Shown: piece by piece, positions 37,901-50,290 of the stretch
How positions within the stretch are numbered: the stretch's first letter is position 1
How the letters are laid out: each line of letters begins with the position of its first letter
Assembly (NCBI GenBank): GCA_024734555.1
Contig: JANPWX010020199.1
Coordinates: 1-64,000, forward strand
DNA from: Trochalopteron elliotii
Lineage: Eukaryota > Chordata > Aves > Passeriformes > Leiothrichidae
Reading direction: 5' to 3'
Length of the DNA stretch: 64,000 nucleotides
Translations under genes and position numbers: made by a program
Notes under the pieces: generated by a model
Told to the model about the DNA's origin: nothing
Seen by the model: the letters and a program-made list of their open reading frames with translations, nothing else
The model's database searches: none

Positions 37901-40900
37901 CTTTTCCTTGGCTTTAGATGTTTGTGTAAGAGGCCAATGACCCTGAAAGACATACAGACAGATTGGAAAATAAACATTTTCCAGTAATTTCTTTCATTAA
38001 TTCCTTTTTTTTTTCTCTATGCAAATTGTGTTAGGAGATGAATGAGAAAGTTAAGTGTCTCCAGATTTCTAAATTTACAGGCTGGATATGAATAAGTCTA
38101 CATTATGCCTTTGTTTTAACCATTTTGACTTAGAGACAGAAAAAGCTGTAGCTAAACAAAATATTGAAATTTGTGAAGCTCTGTGTCCTGAAGTACAAAC
38201 TGGGTGAGGTTGCAGTATGATCTGATATCTTCACAGTCAGACCTTCAAAGGATTTTGGGCACTATTGTTTTCCAATCATCTTTTGCAGTCAGCAATAATC
38301 ATAGGATTTTAAAAAAGAAAATACTGATCTGCTTAAGGCCACTTTGTCCAACAGCTACCGATAAAATAATGTTACCCAGTTCATGGAATATTTGTGAAGG
38401 CCTTAATCTTTTATGATCATCCATTTCCCCATTTCTCTATACATAAAGAAAAAATTGTGTTTAGTCCCACTGAATAATTCTGGGACAAATGAAATGTTCT
38501 CATTGTAAGATTGGAATAGGTCATTTTTCTAGTCAGTGTCTGTGTTTGAGATCAGATTTAATGCTTTTAGGAAGACTTTATTAGCATATCTTATTGTTTC
38601 TAAAGAGACATTCTGCAATGTCTAGCTGGAGATATTTTGATGTCCAATACCTCCTATTAAATGAATATTCTCTTCCCAGCCCCATTAACTATGGCATTCT
38701 ATCCTCCTGTGCTATAAGGACATTATTTTCCTTCCTCCATTTTCCTTCCATATGTACTCTAGTCTTTCAGTAATGCAATTTTTGTCATTTCTTTCTGAGG
38801 TTTAAGAATAACTGCCACAGTTCTCAAGGCTGTGCAAAGGTAGGATAATGACAACAAAAGTTACTTCTACAGGGGCCTCAGAAGTCCTCGGACATGGAGG
38901 AGGAATAAATACCTAGAACAGACATCTGAAGAGAATTGCTAGGAAAAAGAAACAATTAAATTTCTGGTCTTTCAGGAAAGGTGGAGATGAGCTTCATGGA
39001 GGAATCTAGATTTTTGTGAGAGTGAAAGGAAAAGAAAATCAACAGAGAGAGGAGAAGGAGAGTTACTGAAAAGGAGAAAAGCTTCACTAAAGTACACTTT
39101 AAAAGTTCTAATGCATGCTGTTGTTTAGCAGCATCCTTAAAAATCTGCTGAGTAGCTAAGGGATCATATACACTCTTATCCAATTGTTTGTGTATTGTGT
39201 ACTTTCATATAAAAGCACAATTTTAATTGCCTTATTAGCACTCACAATCTGTATTCAACGTTTCAGAAAAAAGGGCCAAAAAATGTCATAAATGTGTCTA
39301 TTTCACATATATGATATCCTCCTTTTTCAACAGATATTTTCAGAATCATCTACATCCTACATCTATGTAGGACCTTAAAATGAAGCACCTCTGAAAGACT
39401 ATTGTTCTTACCTTTGCGCTGGTTCTCAATTTGAGATTTTTGCCATTATCTGGGCTAGAAAATGTCTTTGAAAAAAAACCCCAGTGATTAGGATTACTTT
39501 CCAAGTTTCTTCACTAAGCTAGAAGAGGTTTCTGAAAGAAAAACTTTGTGATTTGATAACATCATTACTCCACTATGGGTTTTTTTTCATTTGTTGTTAC
39601 TGAATTTTCTAATGATATAAGTCTGAATAGGCAGAGTATCTTAAATTTTTCAATGGGAGATGAGTAGCAAAACACAGACCTTCATGTAGTTTCAAGAAAA
39701 AAAAGTACTGTGATTGGCAAAAAGAAGACATTTGTTTTCGTTACAAAGAGAAAGATTCTCTTCTGCTAACAAAATTGCCTATTAAAACTACACTTGTATG
39801 GTATCATAAAAAAAACTGTGTAGAGTCAATGCAGTAACATTAGTCTCACAAAATAGTTTGACAGTATTGAAGCCATAAAGCGCCCATCTGATTTTTCTCC
39901 TATGTCATCCTTGTGTTAAAGAATGGCTTAATTATGCTTGCATTTAAATGGCTTTGCGGGGATTGTTAATAAGTTTTAAATATTCTGAATCCTCACTGAA
40001 ATACAAATTCATGTGGAACAAAAGGTGTTTCTGAGCAGAGGAAAGTATATCAACTAATATGGAAATCTATCTCCAAATGGGTTGTTTTTATGTGTAATTA
40101 GTGACTGACATTTGCAAATACTCCGTGTAGCTTCAGGTGAGTATGAAAATACTTTCCACTAAATCCTCTTTTTTTTTTGAGACACCCTTGTATAGTCCTT
40201 CCTATAACCAGGTTAACTTTGGTGCCATCTTTTTCTCTTCTATCCTCTAAAAATCTCTCAATCCTCTCCAGATAACAAGCAAACATAATCCTTTCCTATA
40301 AACAAAGAGTGGGAAAACATTCCTCTGTGTTTCTATAGACCGTTTTTCTTCATTTATGCAAACTTCCTCTGTCTTTCTAACCCAATTTTGTCAATCTGCA
40401 GAATTCCTTGGCTGCTATGCCTTCCAGTTTGAGTAATATCTTTACCAATTCTTTGATAATTTTTTGTTCTGTTGCAATTGCTCTGTTTCATTCAATGATA
40501 TATAAAAATTAAAAACTGCCTTGGGAAGAGAAATATTTGTAATGATATAATTTTCAGTTTTGGGAAATAGTACTTGCAAAAACAATAAGTAAATACTTTG
40601 AAATTCACAGTTTAGAAATATCTGTATTACATTGTGTTCACTATTTAGTTGCTACTATAATGTCTTCAAGTTAAAGGCAGTCAGGATGGAAACCTTTCAG
40701 TGTGATATGTTCATGCAATACTTTCCAGCTAGTACATATGTAACCCAGTTCTGGTTTGATGTTGAGTTACAGTCACCGATTAGAGCAGTAAAAGATACAT
40801 TAAAAATATATGGAAGTTAAAATGAAAAGGTAAAAGAACCTAACAGCTAAACAGGTGCAAGACTAAATTAAATGCCAAATGAAAAATCAGGCACCCAGGA

Positions 40901-43670
40901 CAAAAAATCCCATATTCTGGGATTCACTGATTTTTTAACCATTGTGCCATATGAATATATATATAATAATTTGCACCCATACCATGCCAATTGAGCACAG
41001 TTATCATATTACACAAATTATTATATTCACAATACTTTGAAGTGTTCTTTGGAGTTTTCGCTGTTGTTAAATGATAGAAATTCTACTTTTTTCTGTGCTG
41101 AACTATAAGCAAGATGCATATTTATGGAAAAAAAAAGTAACCTGGAAAAGCAAGTAACCTGGAAGGTAAAGAAGCACTTGATCCTGTTATTAAACTTTTT
41201 CAATTTTTTTAGCTGTTTAAGAAGTAAAAGAGGCTTTGTTTGTTCATCTCATTGGCTTTGTTCATCTACTTTTCTTTTAACACCATTTCAGAATGCCCTA
41301 GATTCCCTTTGTTGGAAGAAGGCACGGCAAAGATGAAGCCTGAGTGTTTGTAGGATGGAGTGGAAAGGAGTCTGGAAGTCTCCTTTCTGGTGCTCTGAAG
41401 GAGCTTCTGAGACAAAAGAACCTCTTGTCCAGTCACATTTAGTGGCCTTATAAATGTGGGCTGCTCTTGGGAGCATCATCAATTTTCATGTCTGCACAGA
41501 AAATGAGGAAAAATAATTTCTAACCTTTCCTAGTGCCAGTCATATCTAACCTGTAGTGTTTTGTCTCACTCTCATGCTAAAGGCACACAGTGTGCTCCTC
41601 TGCCAAGCTTTCAGCAATAATGCCCACCATACTCACTATTTGATGAATGCGTTGGCATGAATGAACCAGACATTAGAGCTTGTTTCTGTTTATCTAAAGG
41701 CCATAAAAATTAAGGTGATGCTGTTTTTTCTTGTGGGGCTCTACTGCTATGGAACATGGCAAAATAACAAGTCCCTGATGATTGTCCTGATTCATCCTGT
41801 CTGTCTCAGGCACAATAACTCATTACAGAATTTATATCCATGATTCTTCTTTCTATTCTGATTTTTCCTGAAGATACCAACTCCATCACCAACAGTTCTT
41901 TGTCTTCAGACAATGTCTCTTTCTTGTGCAAGACATGAATGCCTCCAGAACAACACATCAAGCCCTAAGTGATCAAAGATTTCTCCCCTTAATGCTCCTT
42001 ACTTTTTTTTTCATTTGCCCTGTAATAACCTCATTCTCTTTTTTCATTCTTTTCCCTTTTGTAGCTTCTTTTCTTTCTCACCCTAGTTACTGCAGCTATT
42101 CATCTGTTGCAACCAGGAAGGACCACTCTCCCATTAACTCCCTTTCTGGATTTCTCATAATGCCTGCACTCAGGCATTTTGCTGTATTTCCTTTTGTCAA
42201 GGTCTTTTTCTCCCTCAGGACATAAAGTCTGTCTTCATCCATAGTTGTTCAATTGCTTTTGACAAATTTGATCATATATTTCTTTGTGGAATGTTGCCCT
42301 GTGGGAGTCTCACCAGTACATCTCTCCATTTTCTCAGGTAGTTCTTATGTAGAAATCTGATCTATCATCACTCATTCCCAGTCATTGCCTTTGGCTCTCT
42401 ACTCTGTTTCCTTGATACCTACATTTTGCATGGTTTTGTCTACTTAAATACCTCAAGCTATTGTCTCTGTGATGTTAATGCCACAATTCAGACACCAAGG
42501 GCCAGGAGGTACAAGGGAAGAAAATCTGCACACTAATACTTGCTATCATATCAAACACGAAGATCTTGTCCAGAAAAACCCAACCAATCAAAACACTTTG
42601 AAAAACCAAGATTTCAAAATAATTTTCATAAAAAATTGTTAAAAGTAAATTTAATGCCATGTTTCCTGCTGCTATGTTTTCTTAATTTAGAAAGTTTGAA
42701 GAAAATTGTAAAAAATAAGTACTTATAAAGAGATAATAAAAAGCAAATTAATGAATCTATCAACTTTTGTGGCAAAGCGTTCAGCAAAGAAAGAGTCTAA
42801 ACCCAGAATTTTTAATTATTAAAGAGATTTTCCTTAAAGGAACATTGGGAAGTGCTGATGTTTCTTCCTGAAATCCCCCTATTCAAATAAACAATATTGT
42901 TGTGAATCTAAAAGGGAAAGATCATTACAAAATAAGAACAATCCAGAAAACTCTGACTACTTTATCCTTTTGTCACTTGGCTTACTTTGCTTTCTGATAT
43001 GATTTTGATAATTAACTTACATTTTGGTTACTCTTGCAATATCTAAAATGCAGTGTCAGGTGATATCAGAACAAAACATCAGAGGTAAGCAGGACTTGCA
43101 GATGCTCAACCCATTCAGATGTCCTGGGCTTGCGATTTTGAAGTCTCATCTCTACAAAGACAACATTCAATTTTCTAGTTTTTATGTTCAGAATCAAGAA
43201 GCAGACAGGCAGTAAAAGGTGCTTAATTTTCTCTGTGAAATCCTTTCCAATTGAATTTTTCTTTATTGTGAATGAATAGCCTGTTTTTCTTTACTATTAG
43301 TATTATTCTTCGAATCAAGAAGTGCACTGCTGGAAAACAGGCAGTCAAACAGACAACGAACTGAAGGAAAACACATATATTTCTGTATGTATCATAGTCA
43401 AGTAGATTCTTTAACTTACAATATTACGGTGTTGTGTGCTAGAAACAGACAAAAACCAACAATTTTTTTTCACAATTGATGACATTTGGTCATCTTCATC
43501 ATCTGCTTCATCATTCAAGAAGTATTTGCAATATATAATAACCATCTCTCAGCGGATGTCTGAAGAAATGAGCCAGAAAGAAGAAAATATAAAGACAGCA
43601 AAACACGTTTGCAAGTATTTAAAATTAGGACTTTTAATAAACTACATTTTTTCTGTAAGGTTAGGTTTAT
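34941..43670. other. Unique AT-rich sequence, no gene supported
   Basis: This is the longest stretch without a clear repeat. It contains a 22-base T run near 37383-37404 and a pyrimidine-rich segment at about 41985-42215, which gives a Phe/Ser-rich 99-codon frame at 41926-42225. Plus frame 35920-36219 and others are of chance size and unrecognised. No splice-flanked exon as good as that at 12869 was noticed. Confidence 0.45.
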
Positions 43671-43719
43671 GGGGTTTTTTTTTGGTTTTGGGTTTTTTGT
43701 TTGTTTGTTTGTTTTTGTT
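43671..43719. repeat. T/G-rich tract with G-runs and (GTTT)n
   Basis: Runs of T are broken by GGGG, GG and GGG, then a GTTT array. It is the reverse-complement form of the A/C-rich tracts at 1983, 4683 and 33058. It distorts the ends of frames on both strands. Confidence 0.85.
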
Positions 43720-45240
43720 ATGGCAAATGGAAGCAGAGTTTTGGTCACAATTTTGACATGATTCTGTTACCATTATTTATACGTGTGACAACAAAACTTC
43801 TGCATTTCTGGATGAGATACTGCAATTCTTAACCGGAAAATGTTTAATCATGAAACAGAGTTAGGCAAATAAAAAAATAACCAAACACCATACTCACTTT
43901 TCTTCATACACAGTTCTCTAAGACCACCAAGAACCCACCAAATCTCCGTGTATTAATTTATGTTCTCTATGGAATTGTTTCTGAGTGGGAATAGGAAGAG
44001 ATGACTCTTTTAATGCCGTACGATAGAGGAGACAAAATTATCATCTTTTGTTAATTCTTTACTCCATAACTGGCAAAAATGAAATGCACTTTTTTGACAA
44101 CTGGACTCCTTATTTGTTTGAGCAATCTGGAAAATGAATGGACTAGTAATGAAGCATAATCTGACAGATGATGGCAGGAGATAGGACTAGGGAAGATGAT
44201 TCTTAGCATTAAACCCCTGTAAAATCCTGCTTCAATAACAGAGTAATTAATCAACTGGGCCTAACATATCATCTGATTAAAACCTTATTTGCTGAAATGG
44301 TGTAAGGCAAACACCCAGACTGAGTATGAGTAAGCAGAGAATGATGTAGAAAGCCTGAACAATCCAGCTGGAAAGCCACCTCCCAGTTCTTGCCTCTGGA
44401 AAATGAGTGATTTTTTTCCCCTAACAGTCTTGGAAATTAGAACTTCCTCATACCTTACAGGTTTCAGAAAGTTTTCTTGAATTTGGAGAGGTGAGGAAAA
44501 CGGAGTTGGGATTCTCATATCTTTGAGGCCAAACACTTGCATCTTAGATAAATGACTGAATTTTGAATGTTGTCTAATCACCAGAGGTTGGAGCCCTATA
44601 AACAGCAAGAGTTCGATTCAGAAAAATATATTTGTGAATATCTTGATATTGCTTCCTGGCATCACATTGCATCAATATTAGAGCAGAGACACATCTTATT
44701 CTTCTGTCTTAGCAGCGTTACAGGTACTGTGTCAAACTGATGATTGCAGAAAAATTTGTGGGCCTGCGTGATAAGAACGCCATGACAAAATAAGCTGGAA
44801 TTCAAAACTTCCATTACTGATTAGGAATGGAAAATTTCAGCTATCAGTGCCCAAGGTGTAATTCCATTTCATAATCTTGACAGGTAATGCAAAATTAACA
44901 ACTAACTCACAACAGGACACGGACTCCTGACTAATCTAAGTCGAATATTGCAATTTGGTGTCACGTGTAAGTTCAGGTGGACCTCTTTATTCTGTAAAAC
45001 TACTTTAGATGCTTTCCTTTTTCATTTTTTAACTTAATAGAACCTTCTTCTATTCCTAGCAAAGGAATACAAAAATAGGAAACCATGAGATGAAAAGAAA
45101 TCACTTGATTGATGAACTTCAAAACTTTGGGCTATTATGGAGCTTAATGTGAAGTTTTGGGGCATTGTCTTTAATAGCATACAGTTACAGTCATTTCTTT
45201 TGGCAGACAGCTTCATGAGATAAAAAATGGGAGCCAAATT
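43720..45240. other. Unique sequence, no gene supported
   Basis: A 107-codon minus frame at 44285-44608 is unrecognised. No repeat was identified. Confidence 0.45.
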
Positions 45241-45340
45241 CTGCTTCTACATCTAGACAACCTCATCAAATCTGAAGGAGATAGAGCTCACAACAGCCTG
45301 TAGGACTTGGTAACAGCTGTGCTCTCACACTGAGCATACA

Positions 45341-46107
45341 CTAGCTACATCTCCTCAGACCCAGTGTATTCCTGGCTTTAGGTATCAGCTTAATCTTGAA
45401 ATATAGTTGTCCTAAACTCAGTGCAAACATCAAATAGTTTTGGGACTTGTGCCATAGTACTGGTTGAATCTCATTCCACTTGAGTTCTATTTGACCAGAC
45501 AAAATAAAAGGTTTAGGGAGGGCAGAGTAGGGGTGAAATGAGGGACTAGATGTGATGGGAGGTGTGGCAACCTGAAAATTGTCTAGATTGCTCTGTGATT
45601 GATTGCACCCAGGACAATTGGGAAAGTTAAATCTTAAACAAACAGTTTTCAGACCAAACAAGGGTAAAAGATGGTAAGAAGCAGATTTTACACATATGGA
45701 GCAGTGCTTTCTTAGTGCTGACTCTCCTGTTTTCATGGTAAGACACATCTGCTCAGTCACAAGAAGCTGGGTCAAACAGTGGGCATATACCAGCATATGA
45801 GGCATATATACCTCTAGATATATAACCTTCAGGAGGTTATAGGCCACCAAGCACCCCCCAACTCTTCTGGAAACTTTCCATCAGTAGATTTTGCATGCCC
45901 CATAGTGTTGCATCAGACATGAATTGCTCCCCTAGGGAGGGAGCCAGGCATTTCCATGCTAACTTGAATGTACATAACCTGACAGACTTTTTTTTTGGAT
46001 CCCCACACCCAGTACACCAAGACTGCAACCATTACTCTGATCACAGACATTAAAATTGCAACCATGAAGTTGCCAGATCCATGCATTGTGGCGTCTTTCC
46101 TCTCCAT
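45341..46107 (-). other. Cluster of overlapping minus-strand ORFs, unknown; possible decayed coding region
   Basis: The longest frame in the window (45341-45850, 169 codons) overlaps the ends of two further minus frames in the other two phases (45837-46028 and 45913-46107). Such a pattern could come from one frameshifted ancestral reading frame. The upstream frame has a hydrophobic segment of about 20 residues (ILMSVIRVMVAVLVYWVWG) followed by a basic GSKKK, like a membrane span with a positive flank. The 169-codon frame contains a CPGC pair and several other cysteines, with no domain I recognise. An old retroelement or a pseudogene is possible, as is chance. I assign no function. Confidence 0.22.
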
Positions 46108-46330
46108 TATTTACTTTTATCTCTCTCTTTCTGTCTTTTCTTCACATCTGTTCTATGTGACAATTTACACACTTACAGAAAGGAACCAAAATGGCCGCAT
46201 GCCTTCTTTACACTGCACTTAAGTTGTTTTAAAATAAATCTGCCTCATGCACATACACCAGTCACTCAGTTTTGTTTCATTCTAATTCACCCCAGGGATG
46301 TATTAACAGGAACCTGAGCTACCCTGCCTC

Positions 46331-49300
46331 AGAGGCAGGTCATAACAGGAGGAAAAAGTAACACTGCACACAAATAGGAAGGAGAAAGTTTTCTCGGAAG
46401 AAAGTTACAAAGGGAAAATCAGCTCTCTTGATTCCATAGTTCACCTAGCTCTCACAGGACAAGCAGAATATCAGCACAGTTACTAACTGCAAGAGATGGC
46501 ACTCCTGTAGTCTGCATCTTGATTTTCAGTGTAACAGTAAATTCTTGTTGCTATGTCCCAACTTCTGCTAATACAGACTTGCCAACAATTTGAGCATGAA
46601 TCTGTGGTTCTTTTTTTTTATTCCATTCTCCTATTCAGCAGGGATAATTCTACATATTGGGATGATTCTTTCTTTAGACTATGAACTTGAAAAATTCAAA
46701 TCCAAAAATGTCTGTAGAGTAACAGTGTTTCTCATGATTTTAAACAAACTAACTGCATAAATATGAATTACATTCCACCATCATTTCATAGGTAGTAGTA
46801 GCTCGGGAAGGCCAGGCAGCACTACAATCAGTGTGATTTTTATTTACCACAGCAACACAGGGTCGTTATTCTGTCATATCTCATTTTCTTGTCTGAATTT
46901 CCTTTTCCTTGCTCTATTGGAGCCATAGTGAGGTCCAGGCTATTGATAATTATTTTGGGCTGATCCTCAATGGGCTGGTAAAGTGCACTTTAAAAGCATT
47001 TTAAAATCACATTGCATTGAACTGCTTTGCAGAGCAACCGCTCTTATGAAAGAATCTCACCCATGAAGACACTCAGGCGAGAGCATCTTGGATGTATGCC
47101 ACACATCAATCAAAATATAAGTGGTACTTGAAGATTATTATTACAGGATTTATTTCTAGTTGTCAGCAAGCAGCATTGTTCAACAGAAATAGACAAGCAA
47201 TTAATTTAACATGCCCAGGAGTAGAACACTTTTTAAAGTTACAAGGGACATGACAGAAATAGTTTCTTATTATTTCAATTATAATATGCTAATACTCATA
47301 GCCATAGCTAAATTTTATAAAAAAATCAATGTACAAAATAGACACTCACCTGCAAAAAACAATATTAGTTCCCAGTCTTACTTTGCTTTCCAGATTCTGA
47401 TATCACAACTGATAGTGCACATATATTTAGAAAAGCAATGATTGGAGGGCAGTATTCTTGGTCATGGCCTTCACATTCTAATCTCTCTTTCCTGTTTTCC
47501 TAAACAATGAGAAGAATAGGGTTGTTTCTTCAGCTAGGGATCCCATGGGCTGTTACTGAGGTCTCTGAGTCGTTACTATAGGAAAAAACCTTAACTGAAA
47601 TATTTGATGCCAGCATAACTAGTGGTGTATATATATGTCTCTCATCATAGTGGAGAAGCTGAATTGTGCCAAGAAGTTTTGCCTGGATTTCAGTATTTAG
47701 GCATCTAACGTTTCTGTTCTAGTTAACATGATATGGAGGGCTACTAATCAGATTTGACCTCATGTTTCTGGACATTATTTCTTATCCATTTTCACCATAT
47801 ATGTGCTAATATAACAGATACCAGAATGACATGCAACTAGGGAACAACTGTACTGTTTGTCGTTAGAACACTGGGATAGTTTTGTGTCACTGTGTATTGG
47901 TTTCTCTTTTCCTTAATAAAAAGCTGTAAATAGCCACAAATGTAAACTTAGTGCTATTAGGTGCTTTATGACATTCTCCTCGTTTTCTTAATAATTACTG
48001 TAAAGATTGATATTATCACAGAAACTAATTTTTGAGATATTTTTAAATTAGTGTTGTTTATTTGTTTGTTCTCATCTCTTCTAGTATCCACTGACAGATA
48101 GACGCCACTTACATAGGTTTCCCATTACAGAGCAGTAGGGACAAAACCTGTACTGAAATGGAGGAAAGCCAAAGGCTGAGTAACACACTCAGTCTCGAAA
48201 TACTGGATAAAAATATGACCTTTTATGTAGTGCAAACCTGCCTTTTTTGGTTTTGAGCTGAGGTTTTCTGGTTACTTCTACTTTTATATTTGCCCTAAAA
48301 CGTTCAGTTTGATAAATTAAATAATGTTATCTATTAATAACATTAAAAAGAAAGAATTAAATTAAACAAAATTAAAATGATTAATTAATTAAACACTTTT
48401 TTTTAACCTTTTTTTGTGTGTTTTCCCATATGTGACATAGGTACAGAGATACAAGCATATGTGTACATAGCTTAAAGAATAAATTACCAGCATCCTAGGA
48501 TAACTTCACACAAACTCGTAACATGAAAAAAAAGTCATTGCCTGTCAGGGTGAAAAGATGCAGTGTTACAAGAAAGAATTTTTGTTACCTTCGAAAATAC
48601 CCACTCTACTCGCCATAAATTCTCATGGCCCATCTCTGACATAGTCTCTGAACACTGTTTCAAAAACTTTTTTTTTGGATGGTCACAAGGTTGTTGTGAG
48701 AAGGAAATATTTGTAAGTATCCCTCTGCACATCCTCTGGCAGACACACACACATTCACTTGTGAGAGAGACAAGGGTTATTCATATATATGTATACATCT
48801 TCCTCCCAATGACTGCAAGGAAAGTTTTAATTCCCACTACCCAATGGTCTATTTGCCTTGAGTGTTTCAGAATGGTTCAATAATCACTAGCCATGTGTGC
48901 ATTTTGTTGAATTATTTAAGCTTATTTCCAGAGGGAAAAAGACAGGGAGGAAGGCAACTGATTCAATGCAAATGAAAAGCTTTTGAAGCTCCCTATGGTG
49001 AAGATGTGATTACAGTCAGACAGTTAATAACCTAGACTTAGAAAAATCTGAAGGTTTTAAAACTGTCTGGCCAGTCAGTAAATGAGGTTTTTCCACACTG
49101 TTGACCAACTGCCATACATTGTAATGGTTTCAGATTTGTCTGGATTGTGAGTGGACCCACAAATGAGGAAAAGACCCCCTGCTTCATGATTTAGAAGAGC
49201 AGTAGGTAAATCTCAAAGGCTTTTTTCTTGATTTGTGCTTGAGCATTCAGCCTTCAATTGCATACTTTCTGCTAAGGTTTTCAGAGATTGTACCAGGCTG

Positions 49301-49700
49301 TCCAGCTTTTCTGGAGAAAGGTTGGTTTATGTCATGCTTTCTCTCCAGACCTGACAGGATCCTTTCCCCTCCCATCACTGTCTTCAGTGCTCCTTTTCCA
49401 TGTTGCTTGGTACAGTCAAGCCCTGCTGCCTAATACATTATGTGTTTAATATCTTTGGCAGTGAAGGAAAAAGAAAAGCAGCAGTAATCTGCACAGAATT
49501 CTGATTCTATATGTAGATAAGCAGCTCCAAAATGTTCAAAGTCTCTCACAATAGGAGGTGTGTCTGTAATCTATGTATGCTGCATGGTGGCTGGTTCAAA
49601 GCTGTTTCAAAGGGATCCTGTTAGCCAGCCATGAAGAGCAGCCCCAATTTATGGGCATTCCAGTGAAATTAAGCCACTGTAGACTGAATCTGATCTCCAG
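46331..49700. other. Unique AT-rich sequence, no gene supported
   Basis: An AT-only style patch rich in ATTAA words lies near 48310-48395. A short CA run is near 48742-48752. The 106-codon plus frame at 48563-48883 is not recognised. No mobile element was seen. Confidence 0.45.
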
Positions 49701-50290
49701 TGAGCTCCATTATAAATCATCTGTCTTGATCATCTTGTCCAGTGTGCAGCCACGTGGAAAGGCATAAACACTTACCATCTGTCCAAAATGGTAGGAAGAA
49801 GTGCAAAATACTGTCCACCCTTATGTTTCCTCCCATGTAAGCAGCACCGTATGGTGTGTGCAGAGGACACTGTGGATGAACACTGTGGATATCATGCGAA
49901 AGCAGGGTGCAACTCCTTTGACAAAGGCCATGCACCCAGAGGAGCCTGGCCAAACCATTCTCATCTGCCATGCCTGTACCTCAGGGCTAAAGCAGCCATA
50001 GGCATATTTAAATTATCTGCCAGACAGTTGGCAGCCAAGAAAACATGAGCAATATCAATTGAGGGATGTAGCTGCAGGGAATATTTTTCACGTCCTGCCC
50101 TCCAGAACTGACCTTCAGGGGCATCCCTTCACAACAAATTGGATGCTGATATACTTGCACTTCTTCCTTCCGTTTTCCCCAAATGCCAGCTGAGAGCCAC
50201 TGAGTCCCCTGAGATGTGACTTCAGACCTGGCACTGTGGTTCTGCCTTACAGACAACGAGGTGTGCTGTTTCCCTATGTTATGCATGACA
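49701..50290. other. Locally GC-richer block with overlapping ORFs on both strands
   Basis: Base composition is closer to balanced than in the surroundings, and frames of 62-92 codons are open on both strands. On the minus strand a consensus donor (GTAAGTGT) follows 49776, and a plausible acceptor precedes 50016. The intervening 241 bp has in-frame stops upstream of the ATG at 49971. It could be a noncoding-RNA exon or a decayed retrosequence. Nothing was recognised. Confidence 0.2.

Noticed and set aside
41926..42225. 99-codon plus-strand ORF with hydrophobic stretches
   Set aside because: The hydrophobicity follows from the pyrimidine-rich segment. No family was recognised, and a membrane protein call would be unsupported.
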